Source: Herbaspirillum seropedicae
GTDB lineage: Bacteria; Pseudomonadota; Gammaproteobacteria; Burkholderiales; Burkholderiaceae_D
NCBI RefSeq assembly: GCF_001040945.1
Contig: NZ_CP011930.1
Span: 4,397,021 to 4,461,020, forward strand
DNA: 64,000 nucleotides
Direction: 5' to 3'
Part shown: in pieces, positions 48,650-57,876 of the stretch
Layout: every line of letters starts with the position of its first letter
Numbering within the stretch: position 1 is the first letter of the stretch
The notes under the pieces: generated by a model
What the model saw: only the letters and a program-made list of their open reading frames with translations
What the model was told of the DNA's origin: nothing
Database searches by the model: none
Position numbers and translations under genes: made by a program

Positions 48650-49087
48650 ATGTTCAAGACCATACTCGTTCCCACCGACGGCTCCGAACGCTCGGACAAG
48701 GCCATTGCCACGGCGGTGGACTATGCCAAAAACAGCGGTGCGCGCCTGATCGGCATCACGGTGGCCGAACCCTACCCCTTCTCGCCGCTGGCCGAAAGCT
48801 CCATGGCCATCGACCCGGCGCTCTATGAAGAGAACGTCAAGACCCTGGCCCAGCAGCACATCAAGAAAATCACCGATGCCGCCACAGCGGCTGGCGTCCC
48901 CTGCCAGACCGAGATCGTCATGTCCTTCAATCCCGATGAGGAAATCATCAAGGCGGCGCAACTGCACGCCTGCGACGCGATCTTCATGGCGTCGCACGGT
49001 CGCAGCGGACTCTCGCGCATCTTCCTGGGCAGCAAGACGCAAAAGGTGCTGACCCATTCGACCATTCCGGTGCTGGTGTTGCGCTAA
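48650..49087 (+). CDS. Universal stress protein (UspA family)
   Basis: 145 residues. The ATP-binding pattern is present: ILVPTDGSERSDKA at the start (Asp 11) and ASHGRSGLSRIFLGSKTQKVL near 122-140 matching the G-x2-G-x9-G(S/T) motif, so it probably binds ATP. Induced under starvation or stress in other bacteria; cytoplasmic. Very good AAGGAGGCCACC ribosome binding site before the ATG at 48650. It is a single-gene unit with a strong terminator. Confidence 0.93.
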   Translation: MFKTILVPTDGSERSDKAIATAVDYAKNSGARLIGITVAEPYPFSPLAESSMAIDPALYEENVKTLAQQHIKKITDAATAAGVPCQTEIVMSFNPDEEIIKAAQLHACDAIFMASHGRSGLSRIFLGSKTQKVLTHSTIPVLVLR

Positions 49088-49112
49088 GCAAAGGCAGCGG
49101 TACCTACGACGC

Positions 49113-49148
49113 AAAAAAGCCTGATCCCGGATGAGATCAGGCTTTTTT
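49113..49148. terminator. Terminator between the stress protein gene and mltA
   Basis: AAAAAAGCCTGATC pairs with GATCAGGCTTTTTT around an 8-base loop (49113-49148). Flanking A and T runs make it effective on both strands for these convergent genes. Confidence 0.9.
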
Positions 49149-49169
49149 ATTTCCAAAAAGAAATGTCGA

Positions 49170-50402
49170 TCAATTACCCGAAGGCGGCGTCATTCCCTTG
49201 GGCAGCAACACCCACATCATCCCACGCTGCTTCATCGAGCCAGCGCGATCCTCGGCCTCGTCACCAAAGCCCCAGAAGTAATCAGCCCGCACCACCCCAC
49301 GGATGGCGCCGCCGGTATCCTGCGCCACCACCAGTCGCTGCAGAGGACGATCGCTATTGGGCAGGGTCGTGGCCAGGAATACCGGTGCGCCCAGCGGCAC
49401 ATGCTGCGGATCGATGGCGATGGAGCGCTGCGGCGTCAGCGGGATACCCTGAGCGCCCTTGGGCCCCTTGGAGGGATCAGGCAGCTTCTCTTCCTTGAAG
49501 AAGACATAGCTGGGGTTGGCGTTGAGCAACTCTTCCTTGCGTGCGGGATTGGCCTGGACCCAGGCCTTGATGTTCTGGGCCGAGGCCTGTGACAGTTCCA
49601 TCTCACCCTTGTCTACCAGATAACGCCCGATGGATTTGTAAGGACGGCCATTCTGATCGGCATAGGCCAGGCGAATGGTTTCGCGCGATTCGGGCAGGTA
49701 GACACGGCCCGAACCCTGCACCTGCAGGAAGAAGGCCTCCACCGGATCATCCACCCAGACGATTTCCTTGCCGGCCAGCGCATTGCCCTGCATCAGTTCA
49801 GCCCGGGTGGGGTAAGGCACGACCTTGCGGCCTACCACCTTGCCACGCAGGCGCAGGTTCTTCAATTCGGGATAGACGCTGGCCATGTCGATGGTCAGCA
49901 AGTCGTCGGGGGCCTGGTACAGCGGTGTCTGGTAGGGGCCGCTGCGCCGGCGCGAACCGCGCAGCAAGGGCTCATAGTAGCCGGTGACCAAGCCGGTATC
50001 GGTGCCGTCCTGGTTGTAGAGCTGGTAAGGCGTGAAGTAGGTCTCGAAATACTGACGCAGCAGACCGAGGTCACTGCCATTGACCTGCTGGGCCGCCGCG
50101 CAGGCGGCGCGCCACTCCGGCTTGCGGATCATCACCGAACAGGACGATTGCACTGCCGGCCAGGCCTCGCGCAGGTCGTCATTGTTCCATCCTGGCAACT
50201 GCGAGAAGCTGGTGGCGCGCATGGCCGGACCGGGCTGGGCCGTCGGGCGGGGTGAGGGCTGGCTCACGCCGGGCGTGGTGACAGGGGTGGTCTGGCAGGC
50301 CGCCAGCAGGACCGCGACCGAGATGGCCATCGCGGGTACACTGAGACGCCGGAGCGAAGAAAGCTTGGTGAAACGATTCAATGACATCGGAGACAGATTC
50401 AT
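49170..50402 (-). CDS. mltA: Membrane-bound lytic murein transglycosylase A
   Basis: About 410 residues. A signal peptide ends at the lipobox LLAAC (about residue 36 from this start), giving an outer-membrane lipoprotein that cleaves peptidoglycan glycan strands with formation of anhydromuramic acid. The C-terminal 3D domain carries the catalytic Asp in VVAQDTGGAIRG. The start is uncertain: ATG at 50402, ATG at 50387 or a more internal one; the first would overlap the start of the divergent small membrane protein gene by two bases. Confidence 0.9.
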   Translation of the reverse strand: MNLSPMSLNRFTKLSSLRRLSVPAMAISVAVLLAACQTTPVTTPGVSQPSPRPTAQPGPAMRATSFSQLPGWNNDDLREAWPAVQSSCSVMIRKPEWRAACAAAQQVNGSDLGLLRQYFETYFTPYQLYNQDGTDTGLVTGYYEPLLRGSRRRSGPYQTPLYQAPDDLLTIDMASVYPELKNLRLRGKVVGRKVVPYPTRAELMQGNALAGKEIVWVDDPVEAFFLQVQGSGRVYLPESRETIRLAYADQNGRPYKSIGRYLVDKGEMELSQASAQNIKAWVQANPARKEELLNANPSYVFFKEEKLPDPSKGPKGAQGIPLTPQRSIAIDPQHVPLGAPVFLATTLPNSDRPLQRLVVAQDTGGAIRGVVRADYFWGFGDEAEDRAGSMKQRGMMWVLLPKGMTPPSGN

Positions 50403-50556
50403 GTTGTGGTTGATCCTGGAGGCTTGCGCCGCCTTCTTCGTGCTGGTCTTCATCGTCTGGTGGACCATGTTCTCGGGCCGCAAGGAAAAAAATGGCAGGC
50501 CCGTGGCCAAGCAACAGAAGCAAGCGCGCGAGACCACAGACAGCGGACCGCGCTGA
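50401..50556 (+). CDS. Small membrane protein (51 residues) overlapping the mltA start
   Basis: ATG at 50401, stop at 50554-50556. The N-terminus MLWLILEACAAFFVLVFIVWW is one membrane helix, followed by TMFSGRKEKNGRPVAKQQK, a basic cytoplasmic tail. I recall similar proteins with a FIVWWTMFSGR core in Burkholderiales, not checked. A CGGAGA ribosome binding site sits 8 bases upstream. It is convergent with apaG and head-to-head with mltA with overlapping start codons. Function unknown; a role beside mltA in envelope biology is speculation. Confidence 0.6.
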   Translation: MLWLILEACAAFFVLVFIVWWTMFSGRKEKNGRPVAKQQKQARETTDSGPR

Positions 50557-50588
50557 AAAATCCGCTGGCCTGCGCCAAACCCGGCATG

Positions 50589-50963
50589 TCAGTGCAGGGT
50601 GCGCGGCAGCGAGAGGACGAATTCGGGAATGCGCACGTCGAACTGTTCGCCATCCTCGGCCACGCAGAAGTATTCGCCGTGCATGCTGCCCTGGGGCGTC
50701 TTGAGCGAGGTGCCGCTGGTGTATTCGAACTGTTCGCCCGGCTGCAGGAAGGGTTGATGTCCCACCACGCCCAGCCCGCGCACTTCCTCGACGTGGTTGT
50801 TGGCGTCGGTGATGACCCAGTGGCGCGAAATGAGCTGCGCCGGCACGGTGCCGGTATTGACGATGGTGATCGCATAGGCGAACACGTAATGCGAACGCGA
50901 TGGATCGGATTGCTCCTCCAGGTACTGGGTCTTGACCGTCACCGTGAACTCATACGCTGCCAT
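50589..50963 (-). CDS. apaG: ApaG-type protein
   Basis: 124 residues of the ApaG fold (a fibronectin III-like beta-sandwich), full length. Typical segments: SHYVFAYAITIVNTG near 26-40, SRHWVITDANNHVEEVRGLGVVGHQPFL near 48-75 and YTSGTSLKTPQGSMHGEYFC. The biochemical role is not established; it may bind divalent metals or a phosphate compound. The ATG at 50963 has an AGGAAA ribosome binding site, and the frame upstream is not family-like. Confidence 0.94.
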   Translation of the reverse strand: MAAYEFTVTVKTQYLEEQSDPSRSHYVFAYAITIVNTGTVPAQLISRHWVITDANNHVEEVRGLGVVGHQPFLQPGEQFEYTSGTSLKTPQGSMHGEYFCVAEDGEQFDVRIPEFVLSLPRTLH

Positions 50964-51172
50964 GGAATTTCCTGTCTTGTGAATGTGGCTGGCGGCCCAT
51001 CGATGAAGCATCGAGGCAGCCACCCCCGATTGCACACGAATTCCGCACCCAGCGCAAGCCGCTACGCCAGCCAAGCTCGTCAGCGGCGCGTGACAAGGTA
51101 GAATAGCGCCTTTGCCGCCCGCGCCCCAGGCGCAGGCGTCGCCGTCGATTCAGCCATCCTTTCTCTACAGCC

Positions 51173-51838
51173 ATGCCGACCTACCGTATCGCCCCCAGCA
51201 TCCTGTCCGCCGATTTCGCCCGCCTGGGCGAGGAAGTGCGCAATGTCGTCGCCGCCGGCGCCGATTTCATCCACTTCGACGTGATGGACAACCATTATGT
51301 CCCCAACCTCACCATCGGCCCGCTGGTGTGCGAGGCGATCCGCCCGCATGTGCAAGTTCCCATCGACGTCCACCTGATGGTCAAGCCGGTGGACCGCATC
51401 ATTCCCGATTTCGCCAAGGCCGGCGCCAACCTCATCACCTTCCACCCGGAAGCCTCCGAGCACATCGACCGCTCGCTGCAACTGATCCGCGACAATGGCT
51501 GCAAGGCCGGGCTGGTGTTCAACCCGGGCACGCCGCTGCACTACCTGGATCACGTGATGGACAAGCTGGACATGGTCCTGATCATGTCGGTCAACCCCGG
51601 TTTCGGCGGCCAGTCCTTCATCCCCGAAGCCCTGAAGAAGATCGCCGAAGTGCGCCGCCGCATCGATGAGTCCGGCCGCGACATCCTCCTGGAAGTCGAT
51701 GGCGGCATCAAGATCGAGAACATCGCCGCGGCCGCACGCGCCGGCGCCGACACCTTCGTGGCCGGCTCGGCCATCTTCGGTAAACCAGACTACAAGGCCG
51801 TCATCGACGCCATGCGCGCCGAGCTGGCCCAGGTCTGA
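51173..51838 (+). CDS. rpe: Ribulose-phosphate 3-epimerase
   Basis: 221 residues, TIM-barrel enzyme of the pentose phosphate pathway interconverting ribulose- and xylulose-5-phosphate. Motifs: [17 protein letters not shown] with metal ligands, [21 protein letters not shown] and EVDGGI with the phosphate-binding segment [13 protein letters not shown]. It starts 209 bases after apaG's ATG and is followed by gph after 44 bases. Confidence 0.96.
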   Translation: MPTYRIAPSILSADFARLGEEVRNVVAAGADFIHFDVMDNHYVPNLTIGPLVCEAIRPHVQVPIDVHLMVKPVDRIIPDFAKAGANLITFHPEASEHIDRSLQLIRDNGCKAGLVFNPGTPLHYLDHVMDKLDMVLIMSVNPGFGGQSFIPEALKKIAEVRRRIDESGRDILLEVDGGIKIENIAAAARAGADTFVAGSAIFGKPDYKAVIDAMRAELAQV

Positions 51839-51882
51839 TCGGCCTGCCCTCCTACGAACAGACCACAAGGTTTCCCTGGCAT

Positions 51883-52563
51883 ATGAGCAAGCTGACCAAT
51901 ATCAAGGCCGCCATCATCGACCTCGACGGCACCATGCTGGATACCGCCGCCGACTTTCATGTGGCGGTGAACCGCATGCGTGACGACCTGGGTCTCACGC
52001 CCCTGTCCCAGGAAACCATCGTCAACTTCGTCGGCAAGGGTACCGAGAACCTGATCCGCCGGGTACTGGCCGTGGACTACGCCGAAGACGAGGCCGCACA
52101 ATACTTCCAGCAGGCGCTGGCAGCCTGTACCGAGCACTACCTGGCCATCAACGGCGACTATTCCTCGCTCTACCCGGGCGTGCTCGAGGGTCTGCAAGCC
52201 CTGCGCAACAAGGGCCTGCGCCTGGCCTGCGTGACCAACAAGCCACTGGCCTTTGCCGTACCGCTGCTGCAGAAGAAGGGCCTGCGCGATTTCTTCGAGA
52301 TCGTCTATGGGGGCGATTCCTTCCCCAAGAAGAAGCCCGATCCCATGCCGCTGCTGCAGGTGTGTCAGGATTTCGCCCTCGCGCCGGCACAGGTGGTGGC
52401 CATCGGCGACTCCAGCAACGACGCCCAGGCGGCCCGCGCGGCGGGATGCCGGGTCCTCAATGTTCCGTATGGATACAACCACGGAGAATCTATACACGAC
52501 GTCGATTCGGATGGTATAGTTTCGACGCTTGTAGAAGCAGCGCAGCAAATCTCGGTGGACTGA
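51883..52563 (+). CDS. gph: Phosphoglycolate phosphatase
   Basis: 226-residue HAD phosphatase. The catalytic Asp pair is at 13 and 15 in IIDLDGTMLDT; the second motif CVTNKPLAF and third KKKPDPMPLL plus GDSSNDAQAAR follow in order. It recycles 2-phosphoglycolate formed by DNA repair or oxygenation. Its 3' end overlaps a probable trp promoter and the gene sits just before the trp attenuator, the usual rpe-gph-trpE order of beta-proteobacteria. Confidence 0.95.
   Translation: MSKLTNIKAAIIDLDGTMLDTAADFHVAVNRMRDDLGLTPLSQETIVNFVGKGTENLIRRVLAVDYAEDEAAQYFQQALAACTEHYLAINGDYSSLYPGVLEGLQALRNKGLRLACVTNKPLAFAVPLLQKKGLRDFFEIVYGGDSFPKKKPDPMPLLQVCQDFALAPAQVVAIGDSSNDAQAARAAGCRVLNVPYGYNHGESIHDVDSDGIVSTLVEAAQQISVD
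52512..52520 (+). promoter_or_regulatory. Candidate extended -10 promoter of the trp operon
   Basis: TGGTATAGT matches an extended -10 (TGn then TATAGT) inside the 3' end of gph. A transcript starting near 52527 would carry the leader peptide from 52619 and the attenuator. There is no good -35 at the expected place, which fits an extended -10 type. Confidence 0.45.
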
Positions 52564-52618
52564 CAGCCTGTCAGCCTGCCGGTCGATAGACCGAAGATCC
52601 AACCGCGACCCCACATCA

Positions 52619-52705
52619 ATGTTTCGTAACAACAAACGAACCGCTCAACCGACAGCCGCCCCTGAGGCCTGGCTGTGGCGACGCTGGCAATTCCAGGCTC
52701 TGTAA
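52619..52705 (+). CDS. trpL: trp leader peptide with Trp codons WLWRRW
   Basis: ATG at 52619, TAA at 52703-52705, 28 residues; residues 18-23 read WLWRRW, three Trp codons in six. It is followed by alternative hairpins and then trpE. Stalling at the Trp codons when charged tRNA-Trp is scarce would favour the antiterminator. There is no strong ribosome binding site (only CCGAAG about 28 bases upstream), which keeps confidence moderate. Confidence 0.7.
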   Translation: MFRNNKRTAQPTAAPEAWLWRRWQFQAL

Positions 52706-52751
52706 ATGACGCCTGGACCTGGCCGCACCTGCGTGCCGGGTCGTTTGTTGT
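52664..52751 (+). promoter_or_regulatory. trp transcription attenuator
   Basis: Three competing stems can be drawn. Segment 1 GAGGCCTGG (52664-52672) pairs with segment 2 CCAGGCTC (52693-52700). Segment 2 CCAGGC (52693-52698) can instead pair with segment 3 GCCTGG (52711-52716). Segment 3-4: GACCTGGC (52716-52723) pairs with GCCGGGTC (52735-52742), with one U-G pair, followed by a U-rich run GTTTGTTGT (52743-52751), a terminator. Position 52716 is shared, so antiterminator and terminator exclude each other. Three Trp codons lie between the arms of stem 1:2. Folding energies were not computed. Confidence 0.75.
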
Positions 52752-52898
52752 AGTACCCGCATCCCCCCGTATTTTCCTTAACGACACCGCTGACGAGAGT
52801 CCGCCGCTGTCCACGGTCATCGTGTGCATCGCGCATTGCGCCTGCACACCGCCAGTGGGCAGGCCCGCGTGCCCTACAATGGCGGTCTGGAGTGAAAC

Positions 52899-54395
52899 AT
52901 GACCGAACTCGAATTCAAATCGCTGGCCACCGAAGGCTACAACCGCATCCCCCTGATCGCCGAAGCCTTCGCCGACCTGGAAACCCCGCTGACGCTCTAT
53001 CTCAAGCTGGCCCAGAGCCACCACACCGGCAAGAATACCTTCCTGCTGGAATCGGTCGTGGGCGGCGAGCGCTTCGGCCGCTATTCCTTCATCGGCCTGC
53101 CCGCCTCGACCAAGATCCGCTGCAGCGGCAAGCAGATCGAAGTGCTCAAGAATGACGTGGTCATCGAAACCGCCGAAGGCAATGCGCTGGAATTCATCGC
53201 CCAGTACCAATCCCGCTTCAAGGTCGCGATCCGCCCCGGCATGCCGCGCTTCTGCGGCGGCCTGGCCGGCTACTTCGGCTATGACGCCGTGCGCTACATC
53301 GAGAAACGCCTGGAAGACAGCGCCCCCAAAGATACGCTGGGCCTGCCCGACATCCAACTGCTGCTGACCGAAGAACTGGCCGTCATCGACAACCTTTCCG
53401 GCAAGCTCTACCTGATCGTCTATGCCGATCCCACCCAGCCGGAAGCCTTCTCCCGCGGCCGCCAGCGCCTGCGCGACCTGCGCGCCATGCTGCGCCGCCC
53501 GGCCGATGCGCCGGTGACCACCGGTTCGGTGCGTACCGAGACCATTCGCGAATTCCCCAAGGACGAATATCTGAAAGCCGTGGCCCGCGCCAAGGAATAC
53601 GTGATGGCCGGCGACCTGATGCAGGTGCAGATCGGCCAGCGCCTCAAGAAATCCTATGTGGATTCGCCGCTGATGCTGTACCGCGCGCTGCGCTCGCTCA
53701 ATCCCTCGCCCTACATGTACTTCTACAACTTCGGCGACATGCAGATCGTCGGTGCTTCGCCGGAAATCCTGGTGCGCAACGAATCCATCGGCGAAGGCCA
53801 GAAGAAGATCACCATCCGTCCGCTGGCCGGCACCCGCCCGCGCGGCTCCACCATCGAACGCGATGAGCAGCTGGCGCGCGAACTGCTGGCCGACCCCAAG
53901 GAAATCGCCGAACACGTGATGTTGATCGACCTGGCCCGCAACGACATCGGCCGCATCGCCACCACCGGCAGCGTCAAGGTCACCGACCAGATGGTGATCG
54001 AAAAATATTCCCACGTGCAGCACATCGTCTCCAACGTCGAGGGCATCTTGAAGCCCGGCATGTCCAACCTGGATGTGCTCAAGGCCACCTTCCCGGCCGG
54101 CACCCTCTCGGGCGCGCCCAAGGTGCGCGCCATGGAAATCATCGACGAGCTGGAGCCGACCAAGCGCGGCATCTATGGCGGCGCCTGCGGTTATCTCTCC
54201 TTCGGTGGCGAGATGGATGTGGCCATTGCCATCCGTACCGGCGTCATCAAGGATGGCACGCTGTACGTGCAGGCGGCCGCCGGCATCGTGGCCGACTCGG
54301 TGCCGGAAATGGAATGGGAAGAAACCGAAAACAAGGCGCGCGCCGTACTGCGCGCTGCTGAACAAGTGCAAGATGGCCTGGACGGAGAAATCTAA
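52899..54395 (+). CDS. trpE: Anthranilate synthase component I
   Basis: 498 residues. It forms anthranilate from chorismate with TrpG. The feedback-binding segment FLLESVVGGERFGRYSF (near 48-64) contains the LLES motif for Trp inhibition. The catalytic half carries GDLMQVQIGQRL, IRPLAGTRPRG, DLARNDIGR (near 345) and GTLSGAPKVRAM near 400. First structural gene behind the attenuator; ATG preceded by TGGAG. The TAA abuts the trpG ATG without spacing. Confidence 0.97.
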   Translation: MTELEFKSLATEGYNRIPLIAEAFADLETPLTLYLKLAQSHHTGKNTFLLESVVGGERFGRYSFIGLPASTKIRCSGKQIEVLKNDVVIETAEGNALEFIAQYQSRFKVAIRPGMPRFCGGLAGYFGYDAVRYIEKRLEDSAPKDTLGLPDIQLLLTEELAVIDNLSGKLYLIVYADPTQPEAFSRGRQRLRDLRAMLRRPADAPVTTGSVRTETIREFPKDEYLKAVARAKEYVMAGDLMQVQIGQRLKKSYVDSPLMLYRALRSLNPSPYMYFYNFGDMQIVGASPEILVRNESIGEGQKKITIRPLAGTRPRGSTIERDEQLARELLADPKEIAEHVMLIDLARNDIGRIATTGSVKVTDQMVIEKYSHVQHIVSNVEGILKPGMSNLDVLKATFPAGTLSGAPKVRAMEIIDELEPTKRGIYGGACGYLSFGGEMDVAIAIRTGVIKDGTLYVQAAAGIVADSVPEMEWEETENKARAVLRAAEQVQDGLDGEI

Positions 54396-54971
54396 ATGCT
54401 GCTGATGATCGACAACTACGACTCCTTCACCTACAACCTGGTGCAATACTTCGGCGAACTGGGCGAAGAGGTGCTGACCATCCGCAATGACGAGATCACA
54501 CTGGATGACATCAGGAAACTGAACCCCGAGCGCATCTGCCTCTCCCCCGGCCCCTGCAGCCCCAAGGAAGCCGGCATCTGCGTGGACCTGTTAAAGGAAT
54601 TCTCGGGCAAGCTGCCCATCCTGGGCGTGTGCCTGGGCCACCAGGCCATTGGCGAAGCCTTCGGCGGCAACATCATCCGCGCCAAGCAGGTGATGCATGG
54701 CAAGACCTCCAAGATCGCCCACACCGGCGTAGGCGTCTTCCAGGACCTGCCCTCGCCCTATACGGTGATCCGCTACCACTCGCTGGCCATCGAACGCGCC
54801 ACCCTGCCGGATTGCCTGGAAGTGACGGCCTGGACCGATGATGGCGAGATCATGGGCGTGCGCCACAAGGAGTTCGACCTGCAAGGCGTGCAGTTCCATC
54901 CCGAGTCCATCCTCTCCGAGCACGGCCACGCCCTGCTCAAGAACTTCCTGAGCGGCAGCGCCCACGGCTGA
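54396..54971 (+). CDS. trpG: Anthranilate synthase component II, glutamine amidotransferase
   Basis: 191 residues; class I amidotransferase. The catalytic Cys is at 79 in [15 protein letters not shown], and His/Glu in [13 protein letters not shown] near 170. [10 protein letters not shown] near 52 stabilises the oxyanion. Supplies ammonia from glutamine to TrpE. Zero spacing to trpE implies translational coupling. The same subunit could serve aminodeoxychorismate synthase; no separate pabA is seen here. Confidence 0.97.
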   Translation: MLLMIDNYDSFTYNLVQYFGELGEEVLTIRNDEITLDDIRKLNPERICLSPGPCSPKEAGICVDLLKEFSGKLPILGVCLGHQAIGEAFGGNIIRAKQVMHGKTSKIAHTGVGVFQDLPSPYTVIRYHSLAIERATLPDCLEVTAWTDDGEIMGVRHKEFDLQGVQFHPESILSEHGHALLKNFLSGSAHG

Positions 54972-54997
54972 GACCATCACATCACAAGAGACAAGAC

Positions 54998-56035
54998 ATG
55001 CCCATCACTCCCCAAGAAGCGCTGCTGCGCTGTATCGAACACCGCGAGATCTTCCACGATGAAATGCTGACGCTGTTCCGCCAGATCATGAGCGGCGAGA
55101 TGTCGCCGGTCATGATCGCTGCCCTCACCATGGGCCTGCGCGTGAAGAAGGAAAGCATCGGCGAGATCGCCGCCGCCGCCCAGGTCATGCGCGAATTCGC
55201 GACCAAGGTGCCGATGGCCGACACCTCGCGCCTGCTCGACATCGTCGGCACCGGTGGCGATGGCGCACACACCTTCAACATCTCCACCGCTTCCATGTTC
55301 GTGGCCGCGGCGGCCGGTGCGCGCGTGGCCAAGCATGGCGGGCGCAGCGTGTCGTCCTCGTCCGGCAGCGCCGACGTGCTCGAGGCACTCGGTGCGGACA
55401 TCAACCTGCAACCCGAGCAAGTGGCGCAATCGATCGCCCAGACCGGCATCGGCTTCATGTTCGCCCCCAACCACCACGCCGCCATGAAGCACGCCGCGCC
55501 GGTGCGCAAGGAGCTGGGCGTACGCACCATCTTCAACATCCTCGGTCCGCTGACCAATCCGGCGGGGGCGCCCAACATCCTCATGGGCGTGTTCCACCCC
55601 GACCTGGTCGGCATCCAGGTGCGCGTGCTGCAACGCCTGGGCGCGCAACACGCCATCGTGGTCTGGGGCCGCGACAACCTGGATGAAGTCACGCTGGGCG
55701 GCGCCACCATGGTGGGCGAGCTCATCAATGGCGAGATCCGCGAGTACGAGATCCATCCGGAAGACTTCGGCCTGTCCATGTTTGCCAGCCGCAACTTGCA
55801 GGTCAGCAATGCGGCCGAATCGAAGGAAAAGATCTTCGAAGCCCTGCGCGGGGAACCCGGTCCGGTACACGACATCGTAGTCATCAATGCCGCCACCGCT
55901 CTGTATGCGGCCGGTGTTGCGCCCTCGATTGCCGAAGGCCTGCAGACGGCGCGCGCCACCATCGCCTCCGGCGCGGCCCGCGCCAAGCTGGACCAGTTCG
56001 TCCAGGTGACCCGCCAGCTCGGTGGCAAGCACTGA
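54998..56035 (+). CDS. trpD: Anthranilate phosphoribosyltransferase
   Basis: 345 residues. Transfers phosphoribose from PRPP to anthranilate. The PRPP-binding [14 protein letters not shown] near 84-97 and [16 protein letters not shown] near 112-127 are present; the metal-binding region DEVTLGG near 228-234 follows. It begins 26 bases after trpG with a fair ribosome binding site. Confidence 0.97.
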   Translation: MPITPQEALLRCIEHREIFHDEMLTLFRQIMSGEMSPVMIAALTMGLRVKKESIGEIAAAAQVMREFATKVPMADTSRLLDIVGTGGDGAHTFNISTASMFVAAAAGARVAKHGGRSVSSSSGSADVLEALGADINLQPEQVAQSIAQTGIGFMFAPNHHAAMKHAAPVRKELGVRTIFNILGPLTNPAGAPNILMGVFHPDLVGIQVRVLQRLGAQHAIVVWGRDNLDEVTLGGATMVGELINGEIREYEIHPEDFGLSMFASRNLQVSNAAESKEKIFEALRGEPGPVHDIVVINAATALYAAGVAPSIAEGLQTARATIASGAARAKLDQFVQVTRQLGGKH

Positions 56036-56078
56036 GCCGACATCCGACACTCGATATTCGATACCTGACAGGAGCCCC

Positions 56079-56879
56079 ATGTCCGACATCCTCAACAAGA
56101 TCCTCGACGTTAAGGCCGAGGAAGTGCGCATCGCCAAGAAAGAGCGCGACCTCGCCAGCCTGCGCCGCGATGTCGAAACCGACAGCGAGCTGCGTTCCGA
56201 ACTGCGCAACTTCGAAGAGAGCCTGCGCGGCAAGATCGCCAACGGCCAGGCCGGCGTGATTGCCGAAGTCAAGAAGGCCTCGCCCTCCAAGGGCGTGATC
56301 CGTCCCGACTTCAAGCCCGCCGAGATCGCCGTGAGCTATGCCGAACATGGCGCGGCCTGCCTGTCGGTGCTCACCGATGAACAGTTCTTCCAGGGCTCGC
56401 CGGACTACCTCAAGCAGGCACGGGCCGCCTGCGCCCTGCCGGTGCTGCGCAAGGATTTCATGATGGATCATTACCAGATCTATCAGGCGCGCTCCTGGGG
56501 CGCGGACGCCATCCTGCTGATCGTGGCCGCGCTGGACCATGGCCTCATGGCCGACCTGGAAGCCTGCGCCCACGAGCTGGGCATGAGCGTGCTGGTGGAA
56601 GTGCATGACCAGGCTGAACTGGACGCAGCCCTCAAGCTCAAGACCCGCCTGTTGGGTATCAACAACCGCAACCTGCGCACCTTCGAGACCACACTCGACA
56701 CCACGCTGAACCTGCTGCCGCGCATCCCCCCGGAAAAGCTGGTGGTCACCGAATCGGCCATCGCCACGCCGGACGACGTCAAGCGCATGCGCGATGCCGA
56801 CGTGCATGCCTTCCTGGTTGGCGAAGCCTTCATGCGTGCGCCGGAGCCGGGCGTAGAGCTGGCGCGCCTGTTCGCCTGA
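56079..56879 (+). CDS. trpC: Indole-3-glycerol phosphate synthase
   Basis: 266 residues, monofunctional TrpC. Landmarks: [18 protein letters not shown] with catalytic Lys, [57 protein letters not shown] and [12 protein letters not shown]. The frame is open 19 codons further upstream, but the ATG at 56079 has GGAG-CCCC spacing and the usual [12 protein letters not shown] start. Last gene of the trp unit before a terminator; trpF, trpB and trpA are not in the window. Confidence 0.97.
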   Translation: MSDILNKILDVKAEEVRIAKKERDLASLRRDVETDSELRSELRNFEESLRGKIANGQAGVIAEVKKASPSKGVIRPDFKPAEIAVSYAEHGAACLSVLTDEQFFQGSPDYLKQARAACALPVLRKDFMMDHYQIYQARSWGADAILLIVAALDHGLMADLEACAHELGMSVLVEVHDQAELDAALKLKTRLLGINNRNLRTFETTLDTTLNLLPRIPPEKLVVTESAIATPDDVKRMRDADVHAFLVGEAFMRAPEPGVELARLFA

Positions 56880-56897
56880 TTGCCGCACGCACGAACA

Positions 56898-56933
56898 AAC
56901 CTCGCCCGGTGCAAACCGGAGCGAGGTTTTTTT
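56898..56933 (+). terminator. Terminator of the trpEGDC operon
   Basis: AACCTCGCCCGG pairs with CCGGAGCGAGGTT around a short loop (56898-56926) followed by seven T residues (56927-56933). Confidence 0.9.
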
Positions 56934-56963
56934 ACGTCCCGAGAGTGACGACCTGAGCAGCGA

Positions 56964-57737
56964 TCAAGCCGAGAAACCGCCATCGATCATCAGGTTGGCA
57001 CCGGTGATGTAACCCGATTCCGGACCTGCCAGATAAGCCACGAAGCTGGCGATTTCTTCGGCCTTGCCATAGCGCGGCAGCGCCATCAAACCCGTCAGGG
57101 AGGCCGCGAAGTCACCGCTGGCCGGGTTCATGTCGGTATCGACCGGACCGGGCTGGACGTTGTTGACGGTGATGCCACGCGGACCGAGGTCGCGGGCCAG
57201 ACCCTTGGTCAAGCCGACCAGCGCCGACTTGCTCATGGCATACACGGCACCGCCGGCAAAGGGAATGCGGTCGGCATTGGTGCTGCCGATGCTGATGACG
57301 CGACCGCCCTCGCCCATGTAGCGCGCGGCCTCCTGGGTCGCGACGAAGACGCTGCGCACATTCACGGCCAGGGTACGGTCCAGGTCTTCCAGCTTGAATT
57401 GGTCCAGCGGGCCCATGGCCAGCACGCCGGCATTGTTGACCAGGATATCGAGGCGACCAAAGGTCTCGGCGGCCAGGCGGATGGCTTGTTGCAGGGCGGC
57501 AGCATCCGCGCTGTCGGCCTGGATCGCCAGGGCGCGGCCTCCCTTGGCTTGCACGCTGGAGACCAGCGCCTGCGCCTTGTCCGGCGAACTGACATAGGTG
57601 AAGGCAACGGTCGCGCCCTCGGCGGCCAGGCGCTGTACGATGGCCGCGCCGATGCCGCGCGAACCGCCTTGCACGAAGGCAACCTTGGAAACCAGGGTGG
57701 AGGTGGAAACGGCGGCTTGTTGGTCTTGCTTGCTCAT
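56964..57737 (-). CDS. SDR-family oxidoreductase
   Basis: 257-residue classical SDR. The cofactor motif GGSRGIGAAI is at 24-33 and the catalytic residues are in SIGSTNADRIPFAGGAVYAMSKSALVGL (Ser near 148, Tyr-x-x-x-Lys near 166-170), kept to the family pattern; the ending TGANLMIDGGFSA is typical. The cofactor preference and substrate cannot be read. Its ATG at 57737 has CAAGGAGCAAG. It is divergent from a LysR gene with an intergenic palindrome, suggesting LysR control. Confidence 0.9.
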   Translation of the reverse strand: MSKQDQQAAVSTSTLVSKVAFVQGGSRGIGAAIVQRLAAEGATVAFTYVSSPDKAQALVSSVQAKGGRALAIQADSADAAALQQAIRLAAETFGRLDILVNNAGVLAMGPLDQFKLEDLDRTLAVNVRSVFVATQEAARYMGEGGRVISIGSTNADRIPFAGGAVYAMSKSALVGLTKGLARDLGPRGITVNNVQPGPVDTDMNPASGDFAASLTGLMALPRYGKAEEIASFVAYLAGPESGYITGANLMIDGGFSA

Positions 57738-57876
57738 GATCTTGCTCCTTGAAGGTGATGGATTGGCCCCGTCGGCCTGCGCCTGGGTGTGCTGCGGGCG
57801 GCTGTGTGCGTCCGGGTTGAAGCAAGTATCGGCGCTGGATTATGTGCTGACTAGCCGGCAATCCCTATCTTCTTTT

